A stretch of 19,496 nucleotides of DNA. Origin: CBDTYW01 sp965364735 (lineage in GTDB: Bacteria > Actinomycetota > Nitriliruptoria > Nitriliruptorales > Nitriliruptoraceae). The position numbers and the translations under genes are program-made. This document shows, one piece after another, positions 1 through 7,732 of this stretch. The stretch covers positions 1 through 19,496 of the forward strand of contig CBDTYW010000037.1 of the NCBI GenBank assembly GCA_965364735.1, read 5' to 3'. The notes under the pieces are model-generated. The model was not told the origin of the DNA. It did no database searches and saw only the letters and a list, made by a program, of their open reading frames with translations. Every line of letters begins with the position of its first letter. The first letter of the stretch is position 1.

Positions 1-990
1 GCCGCGGTCGAGCGGGGCGAGCTCGGGTTCACCGCGCTCGCCGCTGCGGCACGGGTCGCGGGACGCGCCCCGAAGGGCGCCGACGTCCGCGGGCTCGACA
101 TCCAGATCGCCGCCTCCCGCCGCGAGGGCTGGGAAACCGACGTCCCCGCGTGGTCCGGGTACTGGGCCGCCGAGGCCGACCCTGCGCAGCTCGCCCACGA
201 CGCAGCGCTCGACCGTGAGCTGCGTGCCGTCCAGGTGCAGGACCGCATCGACGGGGGCGTCCACCTCGAAGCCGACCTCGACGTCGAGAGCGCCGCCATC
301 GTGCGCACCCTGCTGCTCGACCTCGGCGTCCCCGCCGATGCCGCCGATGAGCGCACCGCCACCCAACGCCGCGCCGACGTGCTCACCGACGCTGCCCGCG
401 CCCACCTCGCGACGACGCGAGCTGCAGCTGCGCCCGCACGCCCACCGTCGGCTCCGGCTTCGTCACTCGCAGCGACCACGGCGACCACCGTCACCACCGC
501 CACCGAGCTCGTCGTCACCGTGTCGCTCGACGGTCTTCGCGACGGGCTCGGCGTCGGGCGCGTGCTCGACCACGACGGGGCGCTGCTCCCCGCCGCGACG
601 CTGCGCCGCATGGCGTGTGACGCGCGGATCATCCCGGCCGTGCTCGACGGCGACAGCCAGGTTCTCGACGTCGGCCGCGCCAGCCGGCTGCCCACCGGCG
701 CGCAACGCTGTGCCCTCGTGCTGCGCGACCGGCGCTGCCGCTACCCCGGCTGCACCACACGCCACCGCTGGACCGACGCCCACCACGTCCAGCACTGGGC
801 CGACGGCGGCGCCACCGACCTCGGCAACCTCGTGCTGCTCTGCCGCCACCACCACACCCGCGTCCACGACGACGAGCTTGGCCTGACGCTGACCGATCAG
901 GCCGGGCTGGTCGTGCGCCACCGCGACGGCCGATGGATCGGTGCCACGATCCCGCCGCCGCAGACATCCACGGTGCCCCGAAGACCATGA
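1..990 (+). CDS. DUF222 / 13E12-type HNH endonuclease domain protein, 5'-truncated
   Basis: The frame is open from the first base of the window, so the N-terminus lies outside and only about 329 residues are visible. The C-terminal part carries a classical HNH nuclease module: a CRYPGC cysteine pair at 736-753, the HHVQHW core at 781-798 and the closing CRHHH at 841-855. Preceding helical sequence rich in Ala, Asp and Arg fits the DUF222 domain usually found upstream of HNH in this family. An Ala/Thr/Pro-rich low-complexity linker lies at roughly 418-510. Such proteins are multicopy in many actinobacterial genomes. They are presumed nucleases, but their biological role is not established. Nothing nearby (terminal repeats, integrase) marks it as a mobile element here. 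The stop is TGA at 988-990. The family call is firm; the function is inferred. Confidence 0.88.
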   Translation, partial: AAVERGELGFTALAAAARVAGRAPKGADVRGLDIQIAASRREGWETDVPAWSGYWAAEADPAQLAHDAALDRELRAVQVQDRIDGGVHLEADLDVESAAIVRTLLLDLGVPADAADERTATQRRADVLTDAARAHLATTRAAAAPARPPSAPASSLAATTATTVTTATELVVTVSLDGLRDGLGVGRVLDHDGALLPAATLRRMACDARIIPAVLDGDSQVLDVGRASRLPTGAQRCALVLRDRRCRYPGCTTRHRWTDAHHVQHWADGGATDLGNLVLLCRHHHTRVHDDELGLTLTDQAGLVVRHRDGRWIGATIPPPQTSTVPRRP

Positions 991-1103
991 CGCCCCACCT
1001 TGCCCGCCTCCTCACGGAGTGCGGGCCCGTCGTCGTCTCGCGACAGGCGGACGTCCACGGGTGCGCGCGCTCCGGCTCAGCACCTCACTGACCGACGGCA
1101 CGA

Positions 1104-2198
1104 TCAGGGGACGACGACCACGCCCTCGGACGCGTCGACCTTGCCGACGACGAAGCGCTTCCAGTCGGCGCCAGCCGCCTCGAGCCCGTCGACCTGCCGG
1201 ATGGACAGCATCGCTGCCGCCCGCGGGACGAAGCCCCGCCATGCGTCCGCGACCCGCGACGCCATGACGTCGCGGCCGATGTGCTTCGCGAGCTCGGCTC
1301 CGCGATCGGGTGCGAAGAACGTCGTCGGCTTCGGCCCGGGCAGCGGCGGTGCCTTGGTCCCGAGCGCTCCGTGGTGGGTGATGCCCACGACGTGGCTTGC
1401 CGACAGGTCGCGGCCGACGGCGTGGTGGACGTCCGCGACGATGCCCGGTCGCCCGGCGAAGTCGACGAGCTGCGTCCACCCGAGCGGTGCCGCGGTCAGG
1501 ACATCGTGGATGAACCGGTACCCGGCGACCTCGTCGTAGAGCCCCCACGACCGGACGAGGTCGACCTTGCCCATCGACGTCAGCCCGATGACGCGAACGT
1601 TCTCGCGCTCCCCGAGCAGATGCGCGAGCGCGACCGCCGTCTTCGACGAGGCGCTCGTGACCACGACGGTGTCCGCGTGGGGCCCGGCCGGATCAGAGAT
1701 CTGGTCGTCCAGGAGGAACGCGGTCGAGAAGAGCGGCCGCAGCAGGAGCTCGAGGTCGCCCGTCGACTCGTCGTGCAGGTCATCCATCGCGACGCGCAGC
1801 GAGCGTTGGTAGGCGGCGGCGAGGCCCTTGCGATGCGGGGACGCATCGAGCACGGAGGTGGCGTCGACGTGGCCGGGCCGGATCACGAACGACGTGACCA
1901 TGGGCACGAGCCCGTACAGCCGTTCTCCGACCTCGACCCCCTCCACCTTCGACTCGATGACCCGCGAGAACCCCCATGCCGGGACGATGCCGAGCCCGAC
2001 GTCGCCGGTCGGGAAGAACCGCCAGTAGTCCAGCACGTCACCGAGGACGGCGTACGTCACGTTGTTGGATGTCAGCGCGAAACGTTCCACCGCCAGCCGG
2101 ACCTCACCCTCGGCAAGCTTGCCGGCGTCCACCGTCCGGACCTGCGGTCGGTGGGGTGCGGCCCGATCAACGATCATCTGGGCGACGGGTCCTGCCAT
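1104..2198 (-). CDS. DUF2855 family protein (MDR/quinone-oxidoreductase-like)
   Basis: The protein has 364 residues. The frame stays open further upstream, but the ATG at 2198 is chosen for two reasons: it is preceded by a GAGGA-type ribosome binding site 8 nt away, and the upstream extension would read antisense through mscR. The N-terminal block FALTSNNVTYAVLGD (about residues 40-54), followed by YWRFFP, is the hallmark I associate with DUF2855. A stretch near residues 180-197 (VVVTSASSKTAVALAHLL) looks like the nucleotide-binding strand-turn-helix of a degenerate medium-chain dehydrogenase fold. No zinc-binding cysteine set is visible. The family is uncharacterised, and an oxidoreductase-like role is inference. 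It is divergent from mscR with only 43 bp between start codons. Shared control is possible, but a role in formaldehyde metabolism is not shown. Confidence 0.85.
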   Translation of the reverse strand: MAGPVAQMIVDRAAPHRPQVRTVDAGKLAEGEVRLAVERFALTSNNVTYAVLGDVLDYWRFFPTGDVGLGIVPAWGFSRVIESKVEGVEVGERLYGLVPMVTSFVIRPGHVDATSVLDASPHRKGLAAAYQRSLRVAMDDLHDESTGDLELLLRPLFSTAFLLDDQISDPAGPHADTVVVTSASSKTAVALAHLLGERENVRVIGLTSMGKVDLVRSWGLYDEVAGYRFIHDVLTAAPLGWTQLVDFAGRPGIVADVHHAVGRDLSASHVVGITHHGALGTKAPPLPGPKPTTFFAPDRGAELAKHIGRDVMASRVADAWRGFVPRAAAMLSIRQVDGLEAAGADWKRFVVGKVDASEGVVVVP

Positions 2199-2241
2199 GA
2201 TGTGGTCCTCTTCAGCATCGACGGACACGAGGAGAGCACAC
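2199..2241. promoter_or_regulatory. Very short divergent region between DUF2855 gene and mscR
   Basis: Only 43 bp separate the two divergent start codons. Much of it is taken up by the two ribosome binding sites: GAGGAG at 2229-2234, 7 nt before the mscR ATG, and a GAGGA-type site in reverse orientation near 2206-2210. No convincing -35/-10 pair fits inside. The promoters must therefore lie within the opposite gene's first codons, or the transcripts have very short leaders. A TGCCATGAT string at 2193-2201 resembles an extended -10 for mscR, without an obvious -35. The ribosome binding sites are clearly seen; the promoter assignment is weak. Confidence 0.4.
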
Positions 2242-3330
2242 ATGTTGCACGAGGTCAGAGGCGTGGTGGCCCGCGGCAAGGGACAGCCGGTGACCGTCGA
2301 GCAGATCCTGGTCCCGGATCCCGGTCCGGGAGAGGCGCTCATCGACGTGGAGACCTGTGGCGTCTGTCACACGGACCTGCACTACCGCGAGGGCGGGATC
2401 AACGACGACTTCCCGTTCCTGCTCGGTCACGAGGCTGCCGGGACCGTCGCAGCCGTCGGCGAAGGCGTCACCGACGTCGCCGTGGGTGACTTCGTGGTGC
2501 TGAACTGGCGTGCAGTCTGCGGCAGCTGCCGCGCCTGCCGTCGCGGGCGTCCGTGGTACTGCTTCGACACCCACAACGCCTCCCAGCCGATGACGCTGGC
2601 CGACGGCACGCCGCTCTCCCCCGCGCTGGGGATCGGTGCGTTCGCGGAGAAGACGCTCGTCGCCGCGGGCCAGTGCACCAAGGTCGACCGGACCGCCCCT
2701 GCAGCGGCCGTGGGACTGCTCGGGTGTGGCGTGATGGCCGGCTTCGGCGCTGCCGTCAACACCGGCAACGTCCAGCGCGGGGACTCCGTCGCGGTGATCG
2801 GCTGCGGTGCCGTCGGCTCCGCTGCGATCGCCGGCGCGGCGCTCGTCGGCGCCTCGAAGGTCATCGCGATCGATCTCGACGACCGCAGGCTCCTCCGCGC
2901 GACCCGTGACTTCGGGGCGACGCACACGATCAACGCCCGCAGCGGCGACGTCGTCGAGGCCATCCAGGCGCTCACCGACGGCTTCGGAGCCGACGTCGTC
3001 ATCGACGCGGTCGGACGGCCCGAGACCTGGAAGCAGGCGTTCTACGGCCGCGACCTCGCCGGAACGGTCGTGCTCGTGGGCGTACCGACCCCGGAGATGC
3101 AGCTCGAGATCCCGCTCATCGACGTCTTCGGACGCGGTGGTGCGCTGAAGTCGTCGTGGTACGGCGACTGTCTCCCGGAGCGCGACTTCCCGATGCTCGT
3201 CGACCTCTTCCAGCAGGGACGCTTCCCCTTGGCTGAGTTCATCACCGACACGATCGCGCTCGACGGCGTCGAGGAAGCCTTCGGTCACATGCACGGCGGC
3301 GACGTCCTGCGCTCGGTGGTGGTGCTGTGA
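2242..3330 (+). CDS. mscR: S-(hydroxymethyl)mycothiol dehydrogenase (mycothiol-dependent formaldehyde dehydrogenase)
   Basis: This 362-residue zinc-dependent medium-chain dehydrogenase oxidises S-(hydroxymethyl)mycothiol, the adduct of formaldehyde and mycothiol, to S-formylmycothiol with NAD+. Related enzymes also reduce S-nitrosomycothiol. Catalytic-zinc ligands are visible as C42 (in CGVCHTD), H63-E64 (GHE) and C162 (LLGCGV). Structural-zinc cysteines are C93, C96, C99 and C107. The Rossmann motif GCGAVG is at 187-192. Blocks such as YREGGIND, VVLNWRAVCG, GRPETWKQAF and ALKSSWYGDCLPERDFP are what I recall from actinobacterial MscR/AdhE, so the specific assignment is stronger than generic alcohol dehydrogenase. 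The ATG at 2242 is chosen for its GAGGAG site 7 nt upstream; a longer open frame upstream is antisense to the DUF2855 gene. It is coupled to the next gene by a 4-nt GTGA overlap. Confidence 0.95.
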   Translation: MLHEVRGVVARGKGQPVTVEQILVPDPGPGEALIDVETCGVCHTDLHYREGGINDDFPFLLGHEAAGTVAAVGEGVTDVAVGDFVVLNWRAVCGSCRACRRGRPWYCFDTHNASQPMTLADGTPLSPALGIGAFAEKTLVAAGQCTKVDRTAPAAAVGLLGCGVMAGFGAAVNTGNVQRGDSVAVIGCGAVGSAAIAGAALVGASKVIAIDLDDRRLLRATRDFGATHTINARSGDVVEAIQALTDGFGADVVIDAVGRPETWKQAFYGRDLAGTVVLVGVPTPEMQLEIPLIDVFGRGGALKSSWYGDCLPERDFPMLVDLFQQGRFPLAEFITDTIALDGVEEAFGHMHGGDVLRSVVVL

Positions 3331-3959
3331 GCGCCCTGCGGGTCGAGCACCTCGTGACCAGCGGGACGTTCTCGCTGGACGGCCAGACGTTCGACGTCGA
3401 CAACAACGTCTGGCTCATCGGGACGGATGACGAGGTGCTCCTCGTCGATGCGCCTCACGACGCCGCGCCGATCCTCGCCGCGATCGGGGACCGTCGGCTG
3501 GTCGCGATCGCCTGCACGCACGCCCACGACGACCACGTCATCGTCGCGCCGGAGATCGCGGACGCCACCGGCGCGCCGATGCTCCTGCACCGCGATGACA
3601 CCGAGCTGTGGGAGATGACCCACCCGGATCGCCGGCCCGACGGTCCGCTCGAGGACGGTGCCACCCTCCTCGTCGACGGTCATGAGGTCCACGTGCTGCA
3701 CACGCCCGGTCACGCGCCCGGCGCGGTCTGTCTGCACATCCCGTCGATCAACGTCCTGTGCTCGGGAGACACCCTGTTCAAGGGTGGCCCGGGAGCGACC
3801 GGCCGATCCTTCAGCAGCTTCCCGACGATCCTCACGTCGATCCGTGAGCGGCTGTTCGCGTTGCCGGACGAGACCCGCGTCCTGACCGGCCACGGAGACG
3901 AGACGACGATCGGCGCGGAGCGCCCGGACTACGATGCGTGGGTCGCTCGGGGTCACTGA
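3327..3959 (+). CDS. MBL-fold metallo-hydrolase, partner of MscR
   Basis: This 210-residue metallo-beta-lactamase-fold hydrolase has the glyoxalase II-like metal motif THAHDDH at residues 64-70. Further ligands are H129 in HTPGH, D148 in SGDT and H189 in TGHGDET, so the dinuclear zinc site appears complete. The GTG start overlaps the mscR stop by 4 nt (GTGA), implying translational coupling. An MBL-fold gene directly after mscR is a recurrent arrangement in actinobacteria (Mycobacterium tuberculosis Rv2259/Rv2260, as I recall). The simplest inferred role is hydrolysis of the MscR product S-formylmycothiol to formate and mycothiol, by analogy with S-formylglutathione hydrolase. The substrate is not proved by sequence. 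Family confidence is high, pathway confidence moderate. Confidence 0.92.
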   Translation: MSALRVEHLVTSGTFSLDGQTFDVDNNVWLIGTDDEVLLVDAPHDAAPILAAIGDRRLVAIACTHAHDDHVIVAPEIADATGAPMLLHRDDTELWEMTHPDRRPDGPLEDGATLLVDGHEVHVLHTPGHAPGAVCLHIPSINVLCSGDTLFKGGPGATGRSFSSFPTILTSIRERLFALPDETRVLTGHGDETTIGAERPDYDAWVARGH

Positions 3960-3977
3960 GCCGCGAGGAGGCCCGGC

Positions 3978-4568
3978 ATGCCGACGACCCATCCGCTCGC
4001 CACGTGGACGCCCGACCAGATCGTCGCAGCGGTCAACGGCCGTGCCGTCCTGCGCAAGCGCGCGGGACAGGTCCAGTCGAGCAGCCTCGTCGTGCTCGTC
4101 CTCGCGGGGATGGTGGTGCTCTTCGCCTCCGTCGCCGCTGCGGCGAACCTGGAGGCGATCACCGAGGGTTGGGGTCCCGTCGAGGTTGCCGGCCCCAGCG
4201 ACTTCCTCGCGTTCGCGCAGATCATCTGGGGAGCAGCCGCGCTGGGGCTGGCGATGGTCTGGGCCGCCTGGTCTCGGCTCGCGGTCCGGCAGGCCTCGGC
4301 GCTGGACGGCCTCGAGACCGAGTGGACGGCGCGGTATCGCGCCGTCGCGGTGTCTCTGCCGATCGCGATCATCGCGCTGATCCAGATCCGGCCACGCCAT
4401 CCGCAGGATCTGGCAGAGCAGGTCCGCTGGGACGTCGCGGTGTCCGACGCCAGGATCTGGGGCATCGCCGTCGTCGTGCTGGTCGGCGCCGCGTTCTCGC
4501 TGGCCCTGCTGACGTCACGACGACTCGAGAAGCGGGCCCTGTCGTACGGGATCCAGAACTACTCGTAG
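3978..4568 (+). CDS. Small four-helix membrane protein of unknown function
   Basis: The 196-residue product was not recognised as a known family. Four hydrophobic segments are visible at about residues 36-56, 76-97, 121-137 and 160-178. A short polar N-terminus includes a basic patch (RKRAGQ) just before the first helix, and a basic tail (SRRLEKR) follows the last. This fits an integral cytoplasmic-membrane protein with both ends inside. The ATG at 3978 has a strong GAGGAGG site at 3965-3971, 6 nt upstream, and lies 18 nt after the MBL-hydrolase stop. It may therefore be cotranscribed with the mscR operon. No catalytic or ligand motif is visible. The gene call is good and the function unknown. 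Confidence 0.8.
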   Translation: MPTTHPLATWTPDQIVAAVNGRAVLRKRAGQVQSSSLVVLVLAGMVVLFASVAAAANLEAITEGWGPVEVAGPSDFLAFAQIIWGAAALGLAMVWAAWSRLAVRQASALDGLETEWTARYRAVAVSLPIAIIALIQIRPRHPQDLAEQVRWDVAVSDARIWGIAVVVLVGAAFSLALLTSRRLEKRALSYGIQNYS

Positions 4569-4664
4569 ATCACGACGAGTCACGTCGAGTCACACAACGA
4601 GAGCGACGCATCACCTCACGCACGGGCTAGTGACACATGGCCCCAGTGTCACCCACATTGGGTG
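4561..4664. repeat. Cluster of short inverted and direct repeats between two membrane-protein genes
   Basis: Several small repeats lie in the 137-bp gap around the end of the preceding gene. ACTCGT (4561-4566) and ACGAGT (4575-4580) form an inverted pair spanning the stop codon. CGAGTCAC is repeated directly at 4576-4583 and 4586-4593, exactly 10 bp apart. GTGACAC (4630-4636) and GTGTCAC (4646-4652) form a perfect 7-bp inverted repeat. CACCCA (4650-4655) and TGGGTG (4659-4664) form a 6-bp hairpin with a 3-nt loop. The last two share 4650-4652, so they cannot both fold fully. There is no T-run, so a classical intrinsic terminator is unlikely. They may be an operator, a U-tract-less terminator or a leader structure for the downstream DUF2510 gene. 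Confidence 0.45.
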
Positions 4665-4705
4665 GTCGAGCGGCCACAGAGCCGCTCCGGACGATGGGTC
4701 GCGTC

Positions 4706-5638
4706 ATGCAGAACACCAAGCAGCCAACACCAGGCTGGTACCCGGATCCTCGCGACCTCACCGAAGAGCGGTACTGGGACGGCACCACGTGGGCCGACGA
4801 CCCCGTGGAGATCGACCTCCGCGACGAGATCGTCATCCCGGAGATCAGCATCGACTTCCAGCTGGAGCTCCGCAACCGCGCCAGGGCACGCGCAGCTGCA
4901 GGCTCCCCCTCGTTCGCGCCACGGGACAGCTGGCTCCCCCAGCCGAAGTCCAGCTTCGCGCAGGGCAGCTCGCTCGGCACCGACACCCCCGCCTGGGGAC
5001 GGCGTCGCGAAGCACCGGTGAAGGGCGTCCCGGTCCCCGCCCCAACGGCAGCGTTCCGGCGTGAGACGCTCGTCAACGGCGGCATCGTCGCGCGCTGCAT
5101 GGTCGTCGCGGTCGGGCTCCTCGCCGTGATCACGTCCCTGATGCTCGTCCGACACGCCGCCATGTCTGCGCCCGGCCGCACCGAGGATGTCCTGGTCATC
5201 CGGCTCGTCCTCGCCACGATCGGCCTCTCCATCGCCTCGGGGCTGACGTTCCTCTCGTGGCTGGGGATGACGACCAAGCAGCTCGGCTCGCTCGGGCGCC
5301 ACCACCGCCGGAGCACAAGCTGGCTCATCCTCGCCTGGGTGATCCCGATCGCGCAGATCGTGGTCCCGACGCGGATCCTCGCGGAGACGTGGCGCCTGAG
5401 CTCGAGCTCTCGGCGCGATCCGGGCTCGTCGACGAACCTGAGCACGTGGGGCACGCTCTGGGTGACGATGCACCTGGTCGGACTGCTCGCATCGCTGGTG
5501 AGCGACGCGGGACCCCAGCTCCCGATCGCGGCCACGTTCCTGCTCCTGGGCGTCACCACGGTCCCGCTCGTGCTGTCGATCCGCGACATCGTCACCCGAG
5601 TCGACCGCTTCACGCTCAGCCAAGGCGTCGTCGTCTGA
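4706..5638 (+). CDS. DUF2510 + DUF4328-like membrane protein
   Basis: The product has about 310 residues. It begins with a DUF2510 motif (PGWYPDP at residues 9-15, then RYWDGTTW about 10 residues later), a short Trp/Tyr/Pro/Gly module found at the N-terminus of many actinobacterial membrane proteins. A charged, Ala/Arg-rich linker follows. After it come roughly five hydrophobic segments, including ILAWVIPIAQIVVPTRILAE, which resembles the DUF4328 core. The ATG at 4706 is preferred because DUF2510 normally sits right at the N-terminus. In-frame ATGs at 4694 and 4637 are alternatives, and none has a good ribosome binding site. The last 19 bases before udgB leave room for cotranscription. Function unknown; DUF4328 assignment moderate. 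Confidence 0.8.
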   Translation: MQNTKQPTPGWYPDPRDLTEERYWDGTTWADDPVEIDLRDEIVIPEISIDFQLELRNRARARAAAGSPSFAPRDSWLPQPKSSFAQGSSLGTDTPAWGRRREAPVKGVPVPAPTAAFRRETLVNGGIVARCMVVAVGLLAVITSLMLVRHAAMSAPGRTEDVLVIRLVLATIGLSIASGLTFLSWLGMTTKQLGSLGRHHRRSTSWLILAWVIPIAQIVVPTRILAETWRLSSSSRRDPGSSTNLSTWGTLWVTMHLVGLLASLVSDAGPQLPIAATFLLLGVTTVPLVLSIRDIVTRVDRFTLSQGVVV

Positions 5639-5657
5639 CCGCCCTACCGTCACCGTC

Positions 5658-6362
5658 ATGCCGTCACCTTCCCGCCCCGCCGCTCAGCTGACCCAGCTGG
5701 CGTCCGACGTCATCGCGTGCCGTCGGTGTCCCCGGCTCGTCGCATGGCGCGAGCAGGTGGCCACGGACAAGCGCGCGGCCTTCGCGGACGAGACCTACTG
5801 GGGCCGACCGGTCACCGGGTTCGGCGATCCCGCGGCACGCGTCGCGATCGTCGGCCTCGCGCCGGCCGCCCACGGCGCGAACCGCACCGGGCGGATGTTC
5901 ACCGGCGACCGCTCCGGCGACTGGCTGTTCCGGTCGCTGCACACCGCGGGCTACGCGAACCAGCCGACCTCGACCCACCTCGACGACGGACTGGAGCTGA
6001 CCGACTGCTGGGTCACCTCACCGGTCAAGTGCGCCCCGCCGCAGAACCGGCCGACCCCAGCCGAGCGCGACGCCTGCCGACCCTTCCTCGAGCGCGAGCT
6101 CCGTGCGCTGCCCGTCGAGGTGGTCGTGGTCCTCGGGGGCTTCGGCTGGAACGTCGCCTGCGACACCCTCGGCCCGATCCGGCCCCGCCCGAAGTTCGGG
6201 CACGGCGTCGAGCACACCTTCCGCTCCCCCATGATCGACCGCGAGATCACGCTGCTGGCGAGCTACCACGTGTCGCAGCAGAACACGTTCACAGGCCGTC
6301 TGACGGAGGAGATGCTCGACGCCGTCTTCGCCCGGGCCCGAGACCTCACGCACCCGTCGTGA
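5658..6362 (+). CDS. udgB: Uracil-DNA glycosylase, family 5 (UdgB)
   Basis: This 234-residue base-excision-repair enzyme removes uracil, and in characterised family-5 enzymes also hypoxanthine or other deaminated bases, from DNA. The diagnostic active-site block GLAPAAHGANRTGRMFTGD spans residues 66-84. The second conserved block YHVSQQNTFTGRL begins near residue 203, with H204 in the position of the conserved motif histidine. Four cysteines (C21, C24 in CRRC; C125; C140) are arranged as expected for the [4Fe-4S] cluster of family 4/5 enzymes. The length matches the family. The ATG at 5658 has only a weak ribosome binding site. Family 5 is favoured over family 4 because of the HGANRTGR signature. 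The neighbours are membrane proteins and show no repair context. Confidence 0.93.
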   Translation: MPSPSRPAAQLTQLASDVIACRRCPRLVAWREQVATDKRAAFADETYWGRPVTGFGDPAARVAIVGLAPAAHGANRTGRMFTGDRSGDWLFRSLHTAGYANQPTSTHLDDGLELTDCWVTSPVKCAPPQNRPTPAERDACRPFLERELRALPVEVVVVLGGFGWNVACDTLGPIRPRPKFGHGVEHTFRSPMIDREITLLASYHVSQQNTFTGRLTEEMLDAVFARARDLTHPS

Positions 6363-6367
6363 AATCG

Positions 6368-6382
6368 GGCCGATCCTCGGCC
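6368..6382 (+). terminator. Short GC hairpin after udgB
   Basis: A perfect 6-bp inverted repeat, GGCCGA (6368-6373) and TCGGCC (6377-6382), with a 3-nt loop, begins 6 nt after the udgB stop codon. It is not followed by a T-run, so it does not meet the classical intrinsic-terminator pattern. Its position and GC-rich stem would fit a weak or U-tract-less actinobacterial terminator, or an mRNA 3'-end stabiliser. Confidence 0.35.
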
Positions 6383-6422
6383 ACACTTCCCGGCGCCACC
6401 ACCACCAGATCGAGGTCTGACC

Positions 6423-7709
6423 GTGCTCCTGCGTCTCCGTAGCCTTCAGGATCGCGTCCGCAGCAGCCTGTTCTTCGTGCCGATGCTGTTCGTCATCGGC
6501 TCCGTCGTGCTTGCTGAGGCGATGCTGTACCTGGACAAGAACGTCGGCGACGTCCCCACATGGATGACGGCGACCGTGGACAGCGCCCGCAACGTCCTGT
6601 CAGTCGTCGCCGGCGCCACGCTGTCCTTCGCCGGTATCGCGTTCTCCGTGAGCCTGCTGCTGATCTCGCTCGCGTCGAGCCAGTACTCACCACGCGTCGT
6701 GCACGGCCTGTTCCGTGACCCGTTCAACAAGCGGATCATGGGCGTGGTCATCGGGACGTTCACCTACTGCCTCGTCGTGATGCGCACCGTCCGCGGACCG
6801 CTGGAGGAGTCCGGCCAGGCGTTCGCGCCGAGCCTGTCGATCTTGCTGGCCGTCGTCCTCGGGATCATGTCCGTGCTGTCGATCGTCGCGTTCATCAGCC
6901 ACAGCGCCCACTCCATGGACGTCTCCAAGATCCTGCACCGCGTCACCGGCGAAGCCCTCGGGCAGGCACGGAAGCTGGCCGACGCCGAGCACGGGGACGA
7001 CGGGGCGGACGCCCCGGAGCCCGACGACGACGCCCTCGTCGTGACGTTCGCAGACGACGGCTGGATCCAGCAGATCGACCACGATCGGCTGCTGAGCTGG
7101 CTTGCCCCCGGCAGCACGTTGCGCGTCGAGACGACGGCCGGCCGGTACGCGATCGCCGAGACCCCCCTCGCGACCATCTGGCCTGCACCCGACGACGTCG
7201 AGGCGGCCCGCCGCGCCGTGCGCGACACGGTGCTCGTCGGCCAGACCCGCACGATGCAGCAGGACGTGACGTACGGCATCCGCCAGCTCTCCGACGTCGC
7301 GCTGAAGGCGCTCTCCCCCGGCATCAACGACCCGACGACCGCACAGGACGCGCTGTTCCACCTCGGTGCCGTGGTGCGCGAGCTCCTCGTGGCCACGCCG
7401 CCCTCGCGACGTCTCCGCGGCGACGACGAACGGACCCTGCTGCGACCGCAGGAGAACGATCACGCGGAGGTCATCGGGCTCGCGTTCGACGAGGTCCGCA
7501 TCGCCGCGGCCGGACAGCCCACGGTGATGATCTACCTGCTCGAGATCCTGCACCTGCTGACGGCCTCGCTTCACGACCTGGACCGTGACGCCGCCACGTC
7601 GGCGCTGCGTGCCCAGGCCGACCTCGTGCTCGAGATCGCGGCGCGGTCCGACCTCACCGACCACGACCTCCACCGCGTCGTCCGCGGGCACGCGCACCGC
7701 TTCCTGTGA
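6423..7709 (+). CDS. DUF2254 family membrane protein
   Basis: The 428-residue product has four hydrophobic segments in the first 160 residues (about 16-36, 58-83, 105-122 and 137-158) and a soluble C-terminal domain of about 260 residues. The signature I associate with DUF2254 is present: the FAGIAFSVSLL...ASSQYSPR stretch after the second helix, and QDVTYGIRQLSDVALKALSP followed by GINDPTTA in the C-terminal half. The family is widespread and uncharacterised. The start is GTG at 6423 with GAGGT at 6412-6416, 6 nt upstream. Its stop overlaps a possible GTG start of the HAD phosphatase gene by 4 nt, which suggests the two are translated together. No function can be stated beyond integral membrane protein with a cytosolic domain. 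Confidence 0.9.
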   Translation: MLLRLRSLQDRVRSSLFFVPMLFVIGSVVLAEAMLYLDKNVGDVPTWMTATVDSARNVLSVVAGATLSFAGIAFSVSLLLISLASSQYSPRVVHGLFRDPFNKRIMGVVIGTFTYCLVVMRTVRGPLEESGQAFAPSLSILLAVVLGIMSVLSIVAFISHSAHSMDVSKILHRVTGEALGQARKLADAEHGDDGADAPEPDDDALVVTFADDGWIQQIDHDRLLSWLAPGSTLRVETTAGRYAIAETPLATIWPAPDDVEAARRAVRDTVLVGQTRTMQQDVTYGIRQLSDVALKALSPGINDPTTAQDALFHLGAVVRELLVATPPSRRLRGDDERTLLRPQENDHAEVIGLAFDEVRIAAAGQPTVMIYLLEILHLLTASLHDLDRDAATSALRAQADLVLEIAARSDLTDHDLHRVVRGHAHRFL

Positions 7710-7732
7710 CGCTCCCCGACGAACGGCCTGCC

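Noticed and set aside
1..990. Mobile element or intein origin for the HNH gene
   Set aside because: No transposase, integrase, splicing motifs, terminal repeats or target duplication are visible, and DUF222/HNH genes are ordinary multicopy genes in actinobacteria.
991..1103. Intrinsic terminator between the convergent HNH and DUF2855 genes
   Set aside because: Only a short self-complementary GC string (CGGGCCCG) was found, with no adequate stem-loop and no T-run. I cannot support a terminator.
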